The notes under the pieces are model-generated. The model had not been told where the DNA came from. It ran no database searches and saw only the letters and a list, made by a program, of their open reading frames with translations. From contig CAYUIG010000001.1 of the NCBI GenBank assembly GCA_964444685.1, positions 1 through 64,000 on the forward strand: 64,000 nucleotides of DNA, written 5' to 3'. Each line of letters starts with the position of its first letter. Within the stretch, counting starts at the first letter, position 1. Position numbers and translations under genes: made by a program. This stretch comes from CAYUIG01 sp964444685 (GTDB lineage: Bacteria > Gemmatimonadota > Gemmatimonadetes > Longimicrobiales > RSA9). Positions 9,361-17,825 of this stretch are shown here, in pieces.

Positions 9361-10014
9361 ATGGCACCGAAGCTGGCAGTCGAGGCAATCGGCACGTTCT
9401 TCCTCGTGCTCACGGTGGGCATGACGGTTCTCGAGCCCGGCGCCGGCGTGATGGCGCCACTGGCGATCGGTTTCGCGCTCATGATGATGGTGTACATGGG
9501 CGGGCACGTGTCCGGCGGGCACTACAACCCGGCCGTCACGCTGGGCGTGATGCTGCGCGGCAAGGCCACCACCGGCGAGCTGATGGGCTACTGGCTCGCG
9601 CAGATCCTCGGTGCACTGCTCGCCGCGGTCGTAACCCTCTATCTGAAGGGTGAGGTCACGAGTACCGCTGCCGCGCTTCCCGTCGTGCCCGCGCTGCTCG
9701 CCGAGTTCCTGTTCACGTTCGCGCTCGTGTTCGTCGTACTGAACGTGGCGACGGCGCCGGCGACCGAAGGGAACTCATACTTCGGTTTCGCGATCGGCGG
9801 CACCGTGCTGGTCGGTGCGTACGCGGTGGGGCCGATCTCGGGTGCGGCGTTCAATCCGGCCGTGGCGGTCGGCGCCGTGCTGATGGGGCTCGCCCGCATG
9901 GCCGACCTGTGGATCTTCCTCGTCGCGAACCTGGCGGGTGGCGCGGTCGCGGCGATCGTCTTCAAGTCGCTGGTGCTGGGCGGCTCGGCGCGCGAGCGGG
10001 TCGCGGCGCGCTGA
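9361..10014 (+). CDS. Aquaporin-like MIP-family channel
   Basis: A 217-aa inner-membrane channel with six hydrophobic segments and two NPA boxes: HYNPAVTLG (residues 56-58) and AAFNPAVAVG (165-167). An AAGGAGC ribosome-binding site lies 9 bp before the ATG. MIP channels pass water or small neutral solutes such as glycerol. The arginine that almost always follows the second NPA and forms the selectivity filter is replaced by valine here, so transport selectivity may be unusual. The gene sits 20 bp after the GH29 gene in the same orientation and is likely cotranscribed with the glycan-degrading pair; the reason is unknown. Confidence 0.9.
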   Translation: MAPKLAVEAIGTFFLVLTVGMTVLEPGAGVMAPLAIGFALMMMVYMGGHVSGGHYNPAVTLGVMLRGKATTGELMGYWLAQILGALLAAVVTLYLKGEVTSTAAALPVVPALLAEFLFTFALVFVVLNVATAPATEGNSYFGFAIGGTVLVGAYAVGPISGAAFNPAVAVGAVLMGLARMADLWIFLVANLAGGAVAAIVFKSLVLGGSARERVAAR

Positions 10015-10017
10015 AGC

Positions 10018-10608
10018 TCAGGGCACGATCTCGAGCGGTACCGGATCCGAAAGGATCACCTCGTGCGATGAGGTGACGCGGTTCAGGATGCGGCGGAACC
10101 AGCTCGGGTCGCGCGGCTCGCCGCCGTGCTCCATCACGAGGCGTGCGAGTTCGACCGCGTCCTCGTTCCTCATGCGGACGCAGCCGTGCGATGATGCGCT
10201 CGGCACCGTCTCCTCGTACGGCGTGCCGTGGATGTAGTACGCGGGATCGCGGAAGTACATCTTCACGCGACCCATCGGGTTGTCGGGCTCGCCGGGCGCC
10301 TTCGGTTCGAGGTCACGCGCCCACTCGGAGTCGGGCGGTACCCAGCTCGGGTTCCAGATCATGCGCCGTATGCGGAAGCTGCCGCGCGGCGTGGGATGGT
10401 CTGCGGCTCCCACCGCAATGTCCCACGTGATGGTCTCGCTGCCGTCGATCTCCGCGTAGAGCGTGCGCTCGGAGAGGTCGACGCGCAACGCGAGCGTGGC
10501 GCTAAGACGGTCCGGATCGATGATGGGCGGACGCGCGCTCCAGAACGCTGCGCCCGCGAGGAGAACGAGGATTCCGACGATCCATGCCCGGCGCCTGCGT
10601 GACTGCAC
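10018..10608 (-). CDS. L,D-transpeptidase (YkuD domain)
   Basis: A 196-aa membrane-anchored enzyme. An N-terminal basic stretch is followed by one hydrophobic helix (about residues 9-24), leaving the YkuD domain in the periplasm. The catalytic motif is SxxHGCVRM with Cys143, plus an upstream histidine in YYIHGT (127). L,D-transpeptidases make 3-3 peptidoglycan cross-links or attach lipoproteins to peptidoglycan. The start is a GTG whose only plausible ribosome-binding sequence (AGGGGG) lies inside the 3' arm of a 12-bp hairpin at 10613-10643. The gene is convergent with the aquaporin gene. Confidence 0.9.
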   Translation of the reverse strand: MQSRRRRAWIVGILVLLAGAAFWSARPPIIDPDRLSATLALRVDLSERTLYAEIDGSETITWDIAVGAADHPTPRGSFRIRRMIWNPSWVPPDSEWARDLEPKAPGEPDNPMGRVKMYFRDPAYYIHGTPYEETVPSASSHGCVRMRNEDAVELARLVMEHGGEPRDPSWFRRILNRVTSSHEVILSDPVPLEIVP

Positions 10609-10612
10609 GAAA

Positions 10613-10643
10613 CACCCCCTGGAAAAACTGCTTCCAGGGGGTG
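10613..10643 (-). promoter_or_regulatory. Perfect 12-bp hairpin covering the ribosome-binding site of the L,D-transpeptidase
   Basis: CACCCCCTGGAA and TTCCAGGGGGTG form a perfect 12-bp stem with a 7-nt loop. Read on the minus strand, it lies after the barrel-protein gene and ends 4 nt before the transpeptidase GTG. The 3' arm contains the only purine-rich ribosome-binding candidate. It could be a terminator for the upstream gene, but the following TGTTTC is a poor U-tract. Alternatively it controls translation by hiding the ribosome-binding site. Confidence 0.6.
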
Positions 10644-10671
10644 AGAGAGCAGGATCGGTACCAGCAGCGCG

Positions 10672-11148
10672 CTAGCGCAGCATCACGCCGATTCGCATGA
10701 GGTACTGCTTCTCGGGCGCATCGGCCATCTCGTAGCGGATCTCGACGAAGGGCTTGAACGCCGTGAGCTTCAGCTCGGCGCCGATGCCGACGTTGATGCC
10801 GTTCTCGTCGAAGCTGACGTCGCTGACCTCGACCTTGCGAATGGACCAGCCCACGCCAACCCACGGCTGGATGAGCGGCAGCGGCAGCGCGTAGTTCACA
10901 TCGATCGTGACGCCGTACAGCGAGCAGTCCCCGTCCCCGCAGTCGGGGAAGAAGTACTCGCCGTTGAGCACGGCACTGATCGGGAAGAGCGGAACGCCGA
11001 CGCGCAGGCGCGCGCCGACACCCGTCGTGCCATCGAACGCATCGCTCATCTGCACGACGTGGCCACCGAAGCCGATCTGCGCGGCCGCGGGCGCGGCGGT
11101 CGCTATCGACGCGAGTGCAGCAAGCATCACGAGGCGGGCGGGTCGCAC
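10672..11148 (-). CDS. Small outer-membrane beta-barrel protein
   Basis: A 158-aa exported protein. The signal peptide (GTG start, MRPARLVMLAALASIATAAPAAAQ) is cleaved at about residue 24, and a GGGAG ribosome-binding site lies 7 nt upstream. The mature part has alternating hydrophobic and polar residues in 8-10 short strands (VGARLRVGVPLF, WVGVGWSIRKVEV, NVGIGAELKLTAF) and ends in a final amphipathic strand, as expected of an OmpA/OprF-like eight-stranded barrel. Two close cysteines (DCGDGDC) in a predicted loop could form a disulfide. Its function is unknown. It lies upstream of the L,D-transpeptidase on the same strand. Confidence 0.72.
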   Translation of the reverse strand: MRPARLVMLAALASIATAAPAAAQIGFGGHVVQMSDAFDGTTGVGARLRVGVPLFPISAVLNGEYFFPDCGDGDCSLYGVTIDVNYALPLPLIQPWVGVGWSIRKVEVSDVSFDENGINVGIGAELKLTAFKPFVEIRYEMADAPEKQYLMRIGVMLR

Positions 11149-11224
11149 GTGGTCTCCCTGGACGCGGGTCGGGCGCGGCCGCGGCCTGCGACAGCGCCGA
11201 TGGATAGTAATGCGATGCGGGCGC

Positions 11225-11632
11225 TCAGGGAACGAGCGCAGTCATCATGCGCTCGCAGGCCTCGGCACAGGCCGCGCAGGCCTCGGCGCAGATCCGGCAG
11301 TGCTCCATGTGCTCGCCATGACGGGCGCACTCATCGCCGCAGGCGCGGCAGATGGCGGCGCACGCCTCGAGCAGCGCCTCGAGTGTGGGCTCATCGCGGC
11401 GGCTCGGGCGGGCGATCAGACGCGCGGTGATCTCGCAGAGGTCCGCGCAGTCGAGGTTCAATCGGATGCACTGCGTCAGCTCCTGTGCATTCGGTTCGGC
11501 GAGGCAGGCGTCGGCGCAGACGGTGCAGGTGGCGGCGCACTCCGCGCAGGCGCGGATGCAGGCCATGGCCTCGTCGCCCGCGCCGCTGGCCGGGTGCGGG
11601 TGGGTGTGCAGCATCCGCTGAAGGCGCTCCAT
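11225..11632 (-). CDS. Four-helix-bundle copper-binding protein (Csp-like)
   Basis: A 135-aa protein with 18 cysteines, many in CxxC and CxxxC spacing along predicted helices (ACIRACAECAATCTVCADAC; ACAAICRACGDEC; CRICAEACAACAEAC). This matches the four-helix bundle copper-binding/copper storage (Csp, DUF326-like) family, which binds many Cu(I) ions in the bundle core. There is no signal peptide, so it should be the cytosolic Csp3-like type. An N-terminal HTHPHP segment may add metal ligands. The start at 11632 is preferred because the upstream in-frame extension is the antisense of a methyltransferase gene. No copper ATPase or CueR-type regulator is nearby. Confidence 0.88.
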   Translation of the reverse strand: MERLQRMLHTHPHPASGAGDEAMACIRACAECAATCTVCADACLAEPNAQELTQCIRLNLDCADLCEITARLIARPSRRDEPTLEALLEACAAICRACGDECARHGEHMEHCRICAEACAACAEACERMMTALVP

Positions 11633-11710
11633 TGAAGCCTCCCGGTGAGTGGTGCGGGTCCGGACATGCAACGGTCGCGCCGCGGCGGTGGCGGCCCTAC
11701 CTTCGGCGCC

Positions 11711-12409
11711 ATGGCACGACAAAACACCCTTCTGGAGCGGCTCCGCGGGGAGGCGCGCCGCATCCGGTCCCAGCTCCGGAAGGTCGGGCTCCGTCTGCGC
11801 ATCGGTGAGAACTGGCGCGAGGAGGATCGCGCCTTCGGCCGGCGCGCGTACCCCAACTACGAAGCGTACCTCGCCCACCAGCGCACCAAGCTCGACGCGA
11901 TGCGGCCGCGCTCCCTCGCCGGCCACGACGCGCGCTTCCACGCTGCGCTGAGTCAGCGGCTCGCCGAGCTGCCGTTCGATCTGCACGGACAGACCGTGCT
12001 CTGTCTCGCGGCGCGCCAGGGGACGGAGGTGCGCGCGTTCATCGAGCAGGGCGCCTTCGCGGTCGGGATCGACCTGAACCCGGGACACGACAACCGCTGG
12101 GTCGTAGTCGGCGATTTCCACGACCTCCAGTACACGGATGGATCCGTGTCGATCGTGTACACGAACTCGCTCGATCATGCATTCGAGCTCGAGCGCGTGC
12201 TGGCGGAGGTGCGGCGCGTGCTGCGTCCGGACGGGTGGTTGATTACAGAGGTAGCGCGCGATGCGGCGCGCGGCTTCTACGAGAGCCTGTCGTGGTCGAG
12301 CGTCGATGCGCTGCTCGAGGTCATCGCCGCGAACGGCTTCGACCTCGAGCGGCGCACGCGCTTCGAGAAGCCCTGGCAGGGCGAGCAGCTCCTGCTGAAA
12401 AAAGCCTGA
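11711..12409 (+). CDS. SAM-dependent methyltransferase, class I
   Basis: A 232-aa cytoplasmic protein. A glycine/acid motif I equivalent (VLCLAARQGTEVRAFIEQGA, then GIDLNPG) begins about residue 96, followed by the motif II-like GDFHDLQYTDGSVSIVYTNS and an RRVLRPDGWLI segment. These are the landmarks of class I Rossmann-fold methyltransferases. The substrate is unknown. The first 75 residues are basic and helical. The ATG at 11711 is favoured over an in-frame ATG at 11645, which would add a glycine-rich, low-confidence leader. The gene is divergent from the copper-binding gene and convergent with the M23 peptidase, with only 6 bp between the stop codons. Confidence 0.8.
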   Translation: MARQNTLLERLRGEARRIRSQLRKVGLRLRIGENWREEDRAFGRRAYPNYEAYLAHQRTKLDAMRPRSLAGHDARFHAALSQRLAELPFDLHGQTVLCLAARQGTEVRAFIEQGAFAVGIDLNPGHDNRWVVVGDFHDLQYTDGSVSIVYTNSLDHAFELERVLAEVRRVLRPDGWLITEVARDAARGFYESLSWSSVDALLEVIAANGFDLERRTRFEKPWQGEQLLLKKA

Positions 12410-12415
12410 CGCGCC

Positions 12416-15400
12416 TCAGCGATTCGCGTTCAGGAAGGCCGTCGGGTCGTACCACGCCGCCATGTACTGCGCGTGTGTGACGCCCGAGCACTGCTGCGTG
12501 TAGCCCATCCAGTACCAGTGGCCGCAGATTCCGGCCGTCGAGAACGGCCCTTGCCGGACGCCGAAGTGCAGGTGCGGCTCCCATGAGCCGCCGTCCTCGT
12601 TGTCATTGGCGATGTACGCGAGGAGCTGTCCCTTGGTCACGTTCTGCCCGACCTGCACCTTCAGCCCGCGCGACTTGCTGAGGTGCCCGTACAGCGTCTC
12701 GATCGGGTCGCCGTTCACGATGTGTTCGACGACGATCAGCCCGCCGTATCCCTGCACATCCACCTGCGCGAGCTTGACCGTGCCGTTCGCCGCAGCCACG
12801 ACGGACGTCCCGGCCGAGGCGCGCACGTCCTCCGCGAGGTGATAGCCACCCTGGCTGCTGCTCCAGACGCCGAAGTCCTGCACGACCTGCCACGACGCCA
12901 GCGGGTTGATGAACGTCGTGGGCTGCCCGCTGCTGCCGCCCGCGACCGAGATCGTGCGCGTGTTCGACAGCGTTCCGCCCGAGCCGTTGCGCACCGCAAC
13001 CGTGAAGCTGCCGGACTGTGAGACCGTCACGGGGCCGACGAGGCGCGTGGAGGTCTTGCTCGTCATCGAGCCGTTGTTCAGAACGCAGGGACCGCAGCCC
13101 GGTCCGTTCAGCACGACCTGCGCGTTCGACGTATTGAAGTCGGAGCCGTTGACCGTGATCTGGAACGTCTGATCCTCGATCGGCGAGGACGGATTCGTCG
13201 ACACGCTCGAAACCGACGGCACCGGCGGCGGTGGAGGCGGCGGGTCGATGACGGTGATCGTGCGCGTGTTCGAGAGTGTGCCGCTCGACCCGTTGCGCAC
13301 GGCCACGGTGAAGCTGCCGGTCTGCGCGAGCGTCACGGATGCCACCAGCTTCGTGGTGCTTTTGCTCGACAGCGCGCCGTTGTTGACGACGCAGGGCCCG
13401 CAGCCCGGGCCGCTGATCACGATCTGAGCGTTCGACGTATTGAAGTCGGAGCCGTTGACGGTGAGCGTGAACGACTGNNNNNNNNNNNNNNNNNNNNNNN
13501 NNNNNNNNNNNNNNNNNNNNNNNNNNNNNNNNNNNNNNNNNNNNNNNNNNNNNNNNNNNNNNNNNNNNNNNNNNNNNTCTGAGCGTTCGACGTATTGAAG
13601 TCGGAGCCGTTGACGGTGAGCGTGAACGACTGATCCTCGATCGGCGAGGACGGATTCGTCGACACGCTCGAAACCGACGGCACCGGCGGCGGTGGAGGCG
13701 GCGGGTCGATGACGGTGATCGTGCGCGTGTTCGAGAGTGTGCCGCTCGACCCGTTGCGCACGGCCACGGTGAAGCTGCCGGTCTGCGCGAGCGTCACGGA
13801 TGCCACCAGCTTCGTGGTGCTTTTGCTCGACAGCGCGCCGTTGTTGACGACGCAGGGCCCGCAGCCCGGGCCGCTGATCACGATCTGAGCGTTCGACGTA
13901 TTGAAGTCGGAGCCGTTGACGGTGAGCGTGAACGACTGGTCCTCGATGGGCGAGGACGGGTTCGTGGACACGCTCGAGATCGACGGCGTCGCAGGTGGTG
14001 GCGGTGGCGGAGCGATGACAGTGATCGTGCGCGTGTTCGACGGCGTGCCGCTCGACCCGTTGCGCACGGCCACCGTGAAGCTGCCGGACCGTCCGATTGT
14101 GACGGATGTTACGAGCCGCGACGCGGTCTTGCTCGTGAGCGCGCCGTTGTTGACGACGCAGGGTGAACACCCCGGCCCGTTCAGCACGATCTGCGCGTTC
14201 GATGTCTGGAAGTTCGAGCCGTTGACCGTGAGCGTGAACGACTGGTCCTCGATGGGTGAGGACGGGTTCGTGGACACGCTCGAAACCGACGGCGTGGGCG
14301 GCGCGGGCGGCGGCGGCGGCTCGACGGTCGAGAACCGCCGGATGGGCGACCACGCAACCGAACCCGGACCGGCCGAAGCGCGGACCCGCCAGTAGTAGGT
14401 CTTGTCCTCATCGAACGAGCGGATTCGCTCGGTCGTCAAATTGAACGGGCTCGACGGACCGTAGGTGGTCAGGGTCGTGGACCCGCTGATGGTGCAGTTC
14501 GGACACGTCGTCGCACCCGGCGTGGGGAGCGACGCGGAGTCGGGGGCCACGACGACCCAGTACTCGGCGCCTGCGAACGCCTGGGTCCACGAGAACGTCG
14601 GGAGGAGCGGCACGTTGGTGGCGTCGCCGGCCGGCGCGAGCAGGCCGGGCGGTGCCGTTGCCTGAGCCGTGACCTGGAGCGTCACGTTGACGGTGGTCGG
14701 CGAGCCGGCCGCGCCGGGCGCGAGAAGAGAGATCGCGCCGTAATACACCCCGGGCTCGAGCGCCGTCGGGTCGATGGAGGCCGTCAGTTCGTCCCCGGCA
14801 TCGCCGCTCATCGGCGACACGACCAGCCACGACCGGTCGCTCTGCGCCGTCCACGAGAAACTCCCGGAACCTCCGTTCGTGACGCGCACCTGCTGCGGTG
14901 CGGCCGACTTTCCGGCCTGCATACTGAAGAAGAGCGCGACGGGGTCGGGCGCAAGCACGGGCGGATCCGCCGTCGTGAACGTCTGGAGTTCACCGTCCGC
15001 ACGGCCGGCGGCGTTCGACGCCACGGCGCGATAGTAGTACGACGTTCCCGGCTGCAGTCCCTGCAGCCCGTACCCGAGCTCCGCTGGTGCCTCGCCGGCG
15101 CCGACCTCGAGCGTGGGTGTGGCGCCGTTCAGCGATGCGGCCGACGTGCCCCACTCGAACCAGGCGTGCGTATACAGGCCGTTCGGGTGCACGACCGCGT
15201 CGAGCTCGGCACTCGTCGTCGTGACGTTCTCCGCCGCAGCGGTCTCCACGACCGGCGGCAGCTCCGGCTCCGGCGTGTCCTGCGTGACGGTGGAGGAGGG
15301 AGCGGAACAACCCGCGGCGTTGCATGCACGCACGCGGTGACGGTAGGTGCGACCCGGCTTCAGATCACCATCGACGTAGCTGCCCGCCGCCGCGGCCAAT

Positions 15401-15636
15401 TCCGCAATCGTCTCGAATGCGGCGTTCTCCGCACGTTCGATCGCGATTCGTTCCGCACCGGGAGCGTGCCACGTCAGCAGGATCTCGGTCGGACTGAGTG
15501 CCTGCGCGGTGAACTGCACGGGCGGAACCGGTGTCTCCGGCTCCGTGGTCCGGTTCGCATGCTCGCAGCCGATGGGGACCAGCAGGGCGAGCACGCACGT
15601 GGGTACCGCGCGCGCGATGCTTTCGTTCGAGCGCAT
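12416..15636 (-). CDS. Modular M23 peptidase lipoprotein with Fn3, BACON and tandem TIG-like repeats (gap inside)
   Basis: A large lipoprotein (signal ending LLVPIGC, Cys24) leading to a C-terminal M23 peptidase domain. In order: two fibronectin-III-like domains, a BACON-like domain (SGSFSWTAQSDRSWLVVSP), another Fn3-like domain, four roughly 97-aa repeats each starting SSVSTNPSSPIED and joined by poly-proline linkers, then M23. The peptidase has HLAED and HLHFG, the HxxxD and HxH zinc motifs of lysostaphin/LytM-type enzymes that cut peptidoglycan cross-bridges. The N gap at 13478-13577 has 55-bp identical flanks; removing 155 bp joins both halves in one 1021-aa frame. Repeat number is uncertain. 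It is the last gene of the envelope cluster starting at 17759. Confidence 0.85.
12945..14300 (-). repeat. Tandem protein repeats encoding four TIG-like domains
   Basis: Four in-frame repeats of about 290 bp, each encoding a roughly 97-aa domain with GPGCxPC in the middle and ending in TRTITV plus a proline linker. The second and third units are almost identical at nucleotide level (13660-13937 and 13205-13477), which explains the assembly break there. Boundaries are approximate. Confidence 0.8.
13478..13577. other. Assembly gap inside tandem repeats, duplicated 55-bp flanks
   Basis: One hundred Ns. Bases 13423-13477 recur exactly at 13578-13632. Removing 155 bp restores the frame, but because the break lies between near-identical repeats, the real copy number may be higher than the four seen. 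Confidence 0.9.
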
Positions 15637-15777
15637 CTCCGTCGAATGTTTATGATTCGGGAGGCCGGGGGGAGTGGGCCGTCCTCGGTGACCGGCAGCG
15701 TCACCGGAAGGCCGCAATACTATGCCTGCGCCGGGCCGCGTCAAGGCCGACGTTCGAAGTGTTTCGGCGTCGTAGCG

Positions 15778-16710
15778 TCAGCGGTGTGCGTTCAGGAAGT
15801 CGCCCGGATCGTACCAGGCGTTCAGATAGTCGTCGTGGTCCGTGCCCGTGCAGGTGCGGGAATAGCCGACGTAGTGCCAGATGCCGCAGACGTTCTGCGC
15901 CGAATAGGGTCCGCGCCGGATGCCGAAGTGGAAGTGCGGCCCCCAGTCGCCGCCATCCTCGTCATCGTCGGCCAGGTAGCCCAGGAGCGTACCTCGCGGG
16001 ACGATTGCGCCGGCCTGCACGCGCAGGCCGCGGCGGGCGCTCAGGTGGCCGTACACGGCCGTGACGGTTTCGCCGCCGATCTCGTGGTCGATGAGGACAA
16101 TGCCGCCGTATCCGCCGGCGCCGGTCGCCGCGATGCGGACGGTACCTGCGGCGATCGCGCGGACGGGCGCGCCGGGCTCGCCGTACAGGTCCTCGGCGAG
16201 GTGGTAGCCGCCGAAGCCGTCGTTCCAGACGCCGAAGTCCTGCTCGAGGATCGAGATGGTGAGTGGCGCCATCACGGGTGAGTCATCGGGTGTGAAGACG
16301 AGGCTCATCTCGATTCCGCCGGCACGCGTGGCGGGACAGCCGCCCGTGCGCTCCGCGTAGGTCGCGACGGCTTCGATGGTCTGCCGCTCGTAACCGGGCG
16401 TCTGCACGGAGAAGGTGTACGTCCCTTCCTCGGTGCCGAACGCGCACGAGCCGGGACAGACCAGCGTATCCGCGAGAAGGATGATGTTCTCCGCGGGTGC
16501 GCTGACGAGCCGGGATAGGTTCGTGGCGCGCCCGTCGATTGCGACACCCCAGATCTTGAATCCATCGACCGGATGGCCGCCGCTCGACAGCACGCTGGTG
16601 ATGTTCAACACGGGGTCCAGGTACTCCGTCGGGCAGGGTCCGGCGTCACCCGCACAGCCCGCTGCCACGAGGACGGCGAGGAGTGCGGCGTGCGGTCGCG
16701 GCTCAACCAC
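15778..16710 (-). CDS. M23-family peptidase lipoprotein, paralogue of the downstream M23 protein
   Basis: A 310-aa protein starting at a GTG that overlaps the upstream lipoprotein stop by 8 bp. The signal MVEPRPHAALLAVLVAAGC gives a lipid-modified Cys19. Residues 30-170 form an uncharacterised domain that may be carboxypeptidase-regulatory-like. The C-terminal M23 domain has HLAED and HFHFG zinc motifs. From QDFGVW to the end it matches the modular M23 protein downstream, including the unusual tail YDPxxFLNAxR, so the two are paralogues with different N-terminal adapters. It should cut peptidoglycan peptides in the periplasm. Confidence 0.85.
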   Translation of the reverse strand: MVEPRPHAALLAVLVAAGCAGDAGPCPTEYLDPVLNITSVLSSGGHPVDGFKIWGVAIDGRATNLSRLVSAPAENIILLADTLVCPGSCAFGTEEGTYTFSVQTPGYERQTIEAVATYAERTGGCPATRAGGIEMSLVFTPDDSPVMAPLTISILEQDFGVWNDGFGGYHLAEDLYGEPGAPVRAIAAGTVRIAATGAGGYGGIVLIDHEIGGETVTAVYGHLSARRGLRVQAGAIVPRGTLLGYLADDDEDGGDWGPHFHFGIRRGPYSAQNVCGIWHYVGYSRTCTGTDHDDYLNAWYDPGDFLNAHR

Positions 16711-17173
16711 CCGGTTCACTGCCGGTGACCACCACGCTGCCCGTGACATTGCGGTCGATCGTGCGCTGGCTCCACGAGTACTCCGTGCACCGGCGCTGCT
16801 GATCATAGGCGACGCACCGTCCGCGCGATTCCGCGACGGTCTTCACCCTCACCGTGACCTCGCCGTTCCCGGGTCCGAGGCGGACGCGGATGCGGTCGCA
16901 CGAAACGACCAGACCCCGGCCGGTGATGGCGCGGCTGCGGTCCTGCGAGCAGCCGCCGTGCGTGCTGGTCAGATGTACGACGTCCGGCTGGATCTCGACG
17001 GTACCGGACACCGATTCCACCACCCGCTGCGGGCCGCTCCGGAACTGATTGTAGGCCTCGACCTGTCCGGAGAACGTCCACGTCGCCTCGAGGGGCACGG
17101 GCTCCCCCGGTGGAGGCCCACCGGCGCAGGCGGTCAGCAGGACGATGGAAGCGAGGTATGCGCGGGACGACAT
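16703..17173 (-). CDS. Small lipoprotein of unknown function (paralogue A)
   Basis: A 156-aa lipoprotein with signal ending LLTAC (Cys16). The mature part is mostly predicted beta structure with four cysteines, one pair near GGCSQDRS and another near RRCTEYSW. It is a clear paralogue of the protein at 17304-17759: both share EPVPLxATWxFSG, a GxCSxDRS motif and the RRCTxYSWxxRT ending. No family is recognised. Position directly upstream of, and overlapping, an M23 peptidase gene suggests an envelope role, possibly as a partner or inhibitor. This is inference from context only. Confidence 0.75.
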   Translation of the reverse strand: MSSRAYLASIVLLTACAGGPPPGEPVPLEATWTFSGQVEAYNQFRSGPQRVVESVSGTVEIQPDVVHLTSTHGGCSQDRSRAITGRGLVVSCDRIRVRLGPGNGEVTVRVKTVAESRGRCVAYDQQRRCTEYSWSQRTIDRNVTGSVVVTGSEPGG

Positions 17174-17303
17174 GGCGGCTCCTTGCGAACGAGTCGTCCC
17201 GCAATCAGGCGAATTTTCGATGTCGACGCAACCCGCGATCAGCCCTCGCGGAGCGGCCGCGCGACGAGAATGGAAAGAGTCGCTGTGCGATCGACCACCC
17301 GAT

Positions 17304-17759
17304 TTACTGGCGGGTGACCTCTACGCGACCCGTAGCATGGCGAGTGACGGTGCGCCCGTCCCACGAGTACGACGTGCAGCGGCGCCGCTGGTCCCAGGCG
17401 TTGCACCGGCGGAACTCGCTTTCGACCGTTACCCCCACCGTGGCCCTGCCGTCCTTGGGAGTGAGGCTGACGTAAATGGCGCCGCACAACATGACCAGCC
17501 GGCCGGTCTCCAGGGCCTCGCTGCGGTCTCGCGAGCAGGTGCCGTGCGAACTGGAGAGGGTGATGACGTTCGATCGGATATCGACCATGCCGGACACGGT
17601 CTCAAAGAAGTGCTGCACGCCGTACCGGGTCTGGGTGGCGCCTTCGAGCGTTCCGCTGAAGGACCACGTAGCCGTGAGCGGCACGGGCTCCTCCGGCGGC
17701 TTGGCACCGGCGCACGCGGCCAGCAGCGCAATCGAAAGGAGGCACGAACGAGCGGACAT
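17304..17759 (-). CDS. Small lipoprotein of unknown function (paralogue B)
   Basis: A 151-aa lipoprotein (signal ending LLAAC, Cys16) and the first gene of the run to 12416. Same architecture as its neighbour: a beta-rich mature domain, HGTCSRDRS and RRCTSYSW, with conserved cysteines that probably pair in the periplasm. An AAGGAGC-like ribosome-binding site precedes the ATG. The pair arose by tandem duplication and has diverged strongly, keeping mainly the motif residues. No function can be assigned. Confidence 0.75.
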   Translation of the reverse strand: MSARSCLLSIALLAACAGAKPPEEPVPLTATWSFSGTLEGATQTRYGVQHFFETVSGMVDIRSNVITLSSSHGTCSRDRSEALETGRLVMLCGAIYVSLTPKDGRATVGVTVESEFRRCNAWDQRRRCTSYSWDGRTVTRHATGRVEVTRQ

Positions 17760-17825
17760 ACCAGCTCCTTGGGAGCGGAATGTCCTGCAATCAGGCGACT
17801 CGTTCGTCGGTCCGCAAGAGAGACG

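Noticed and set aside
10613..10643. Hairpin considered as a standard intrinsic terminator
   Set aside because: The stem is strong but is followed by TGTTTC rather than a U-tract; kept as a regulatory candidate instead.
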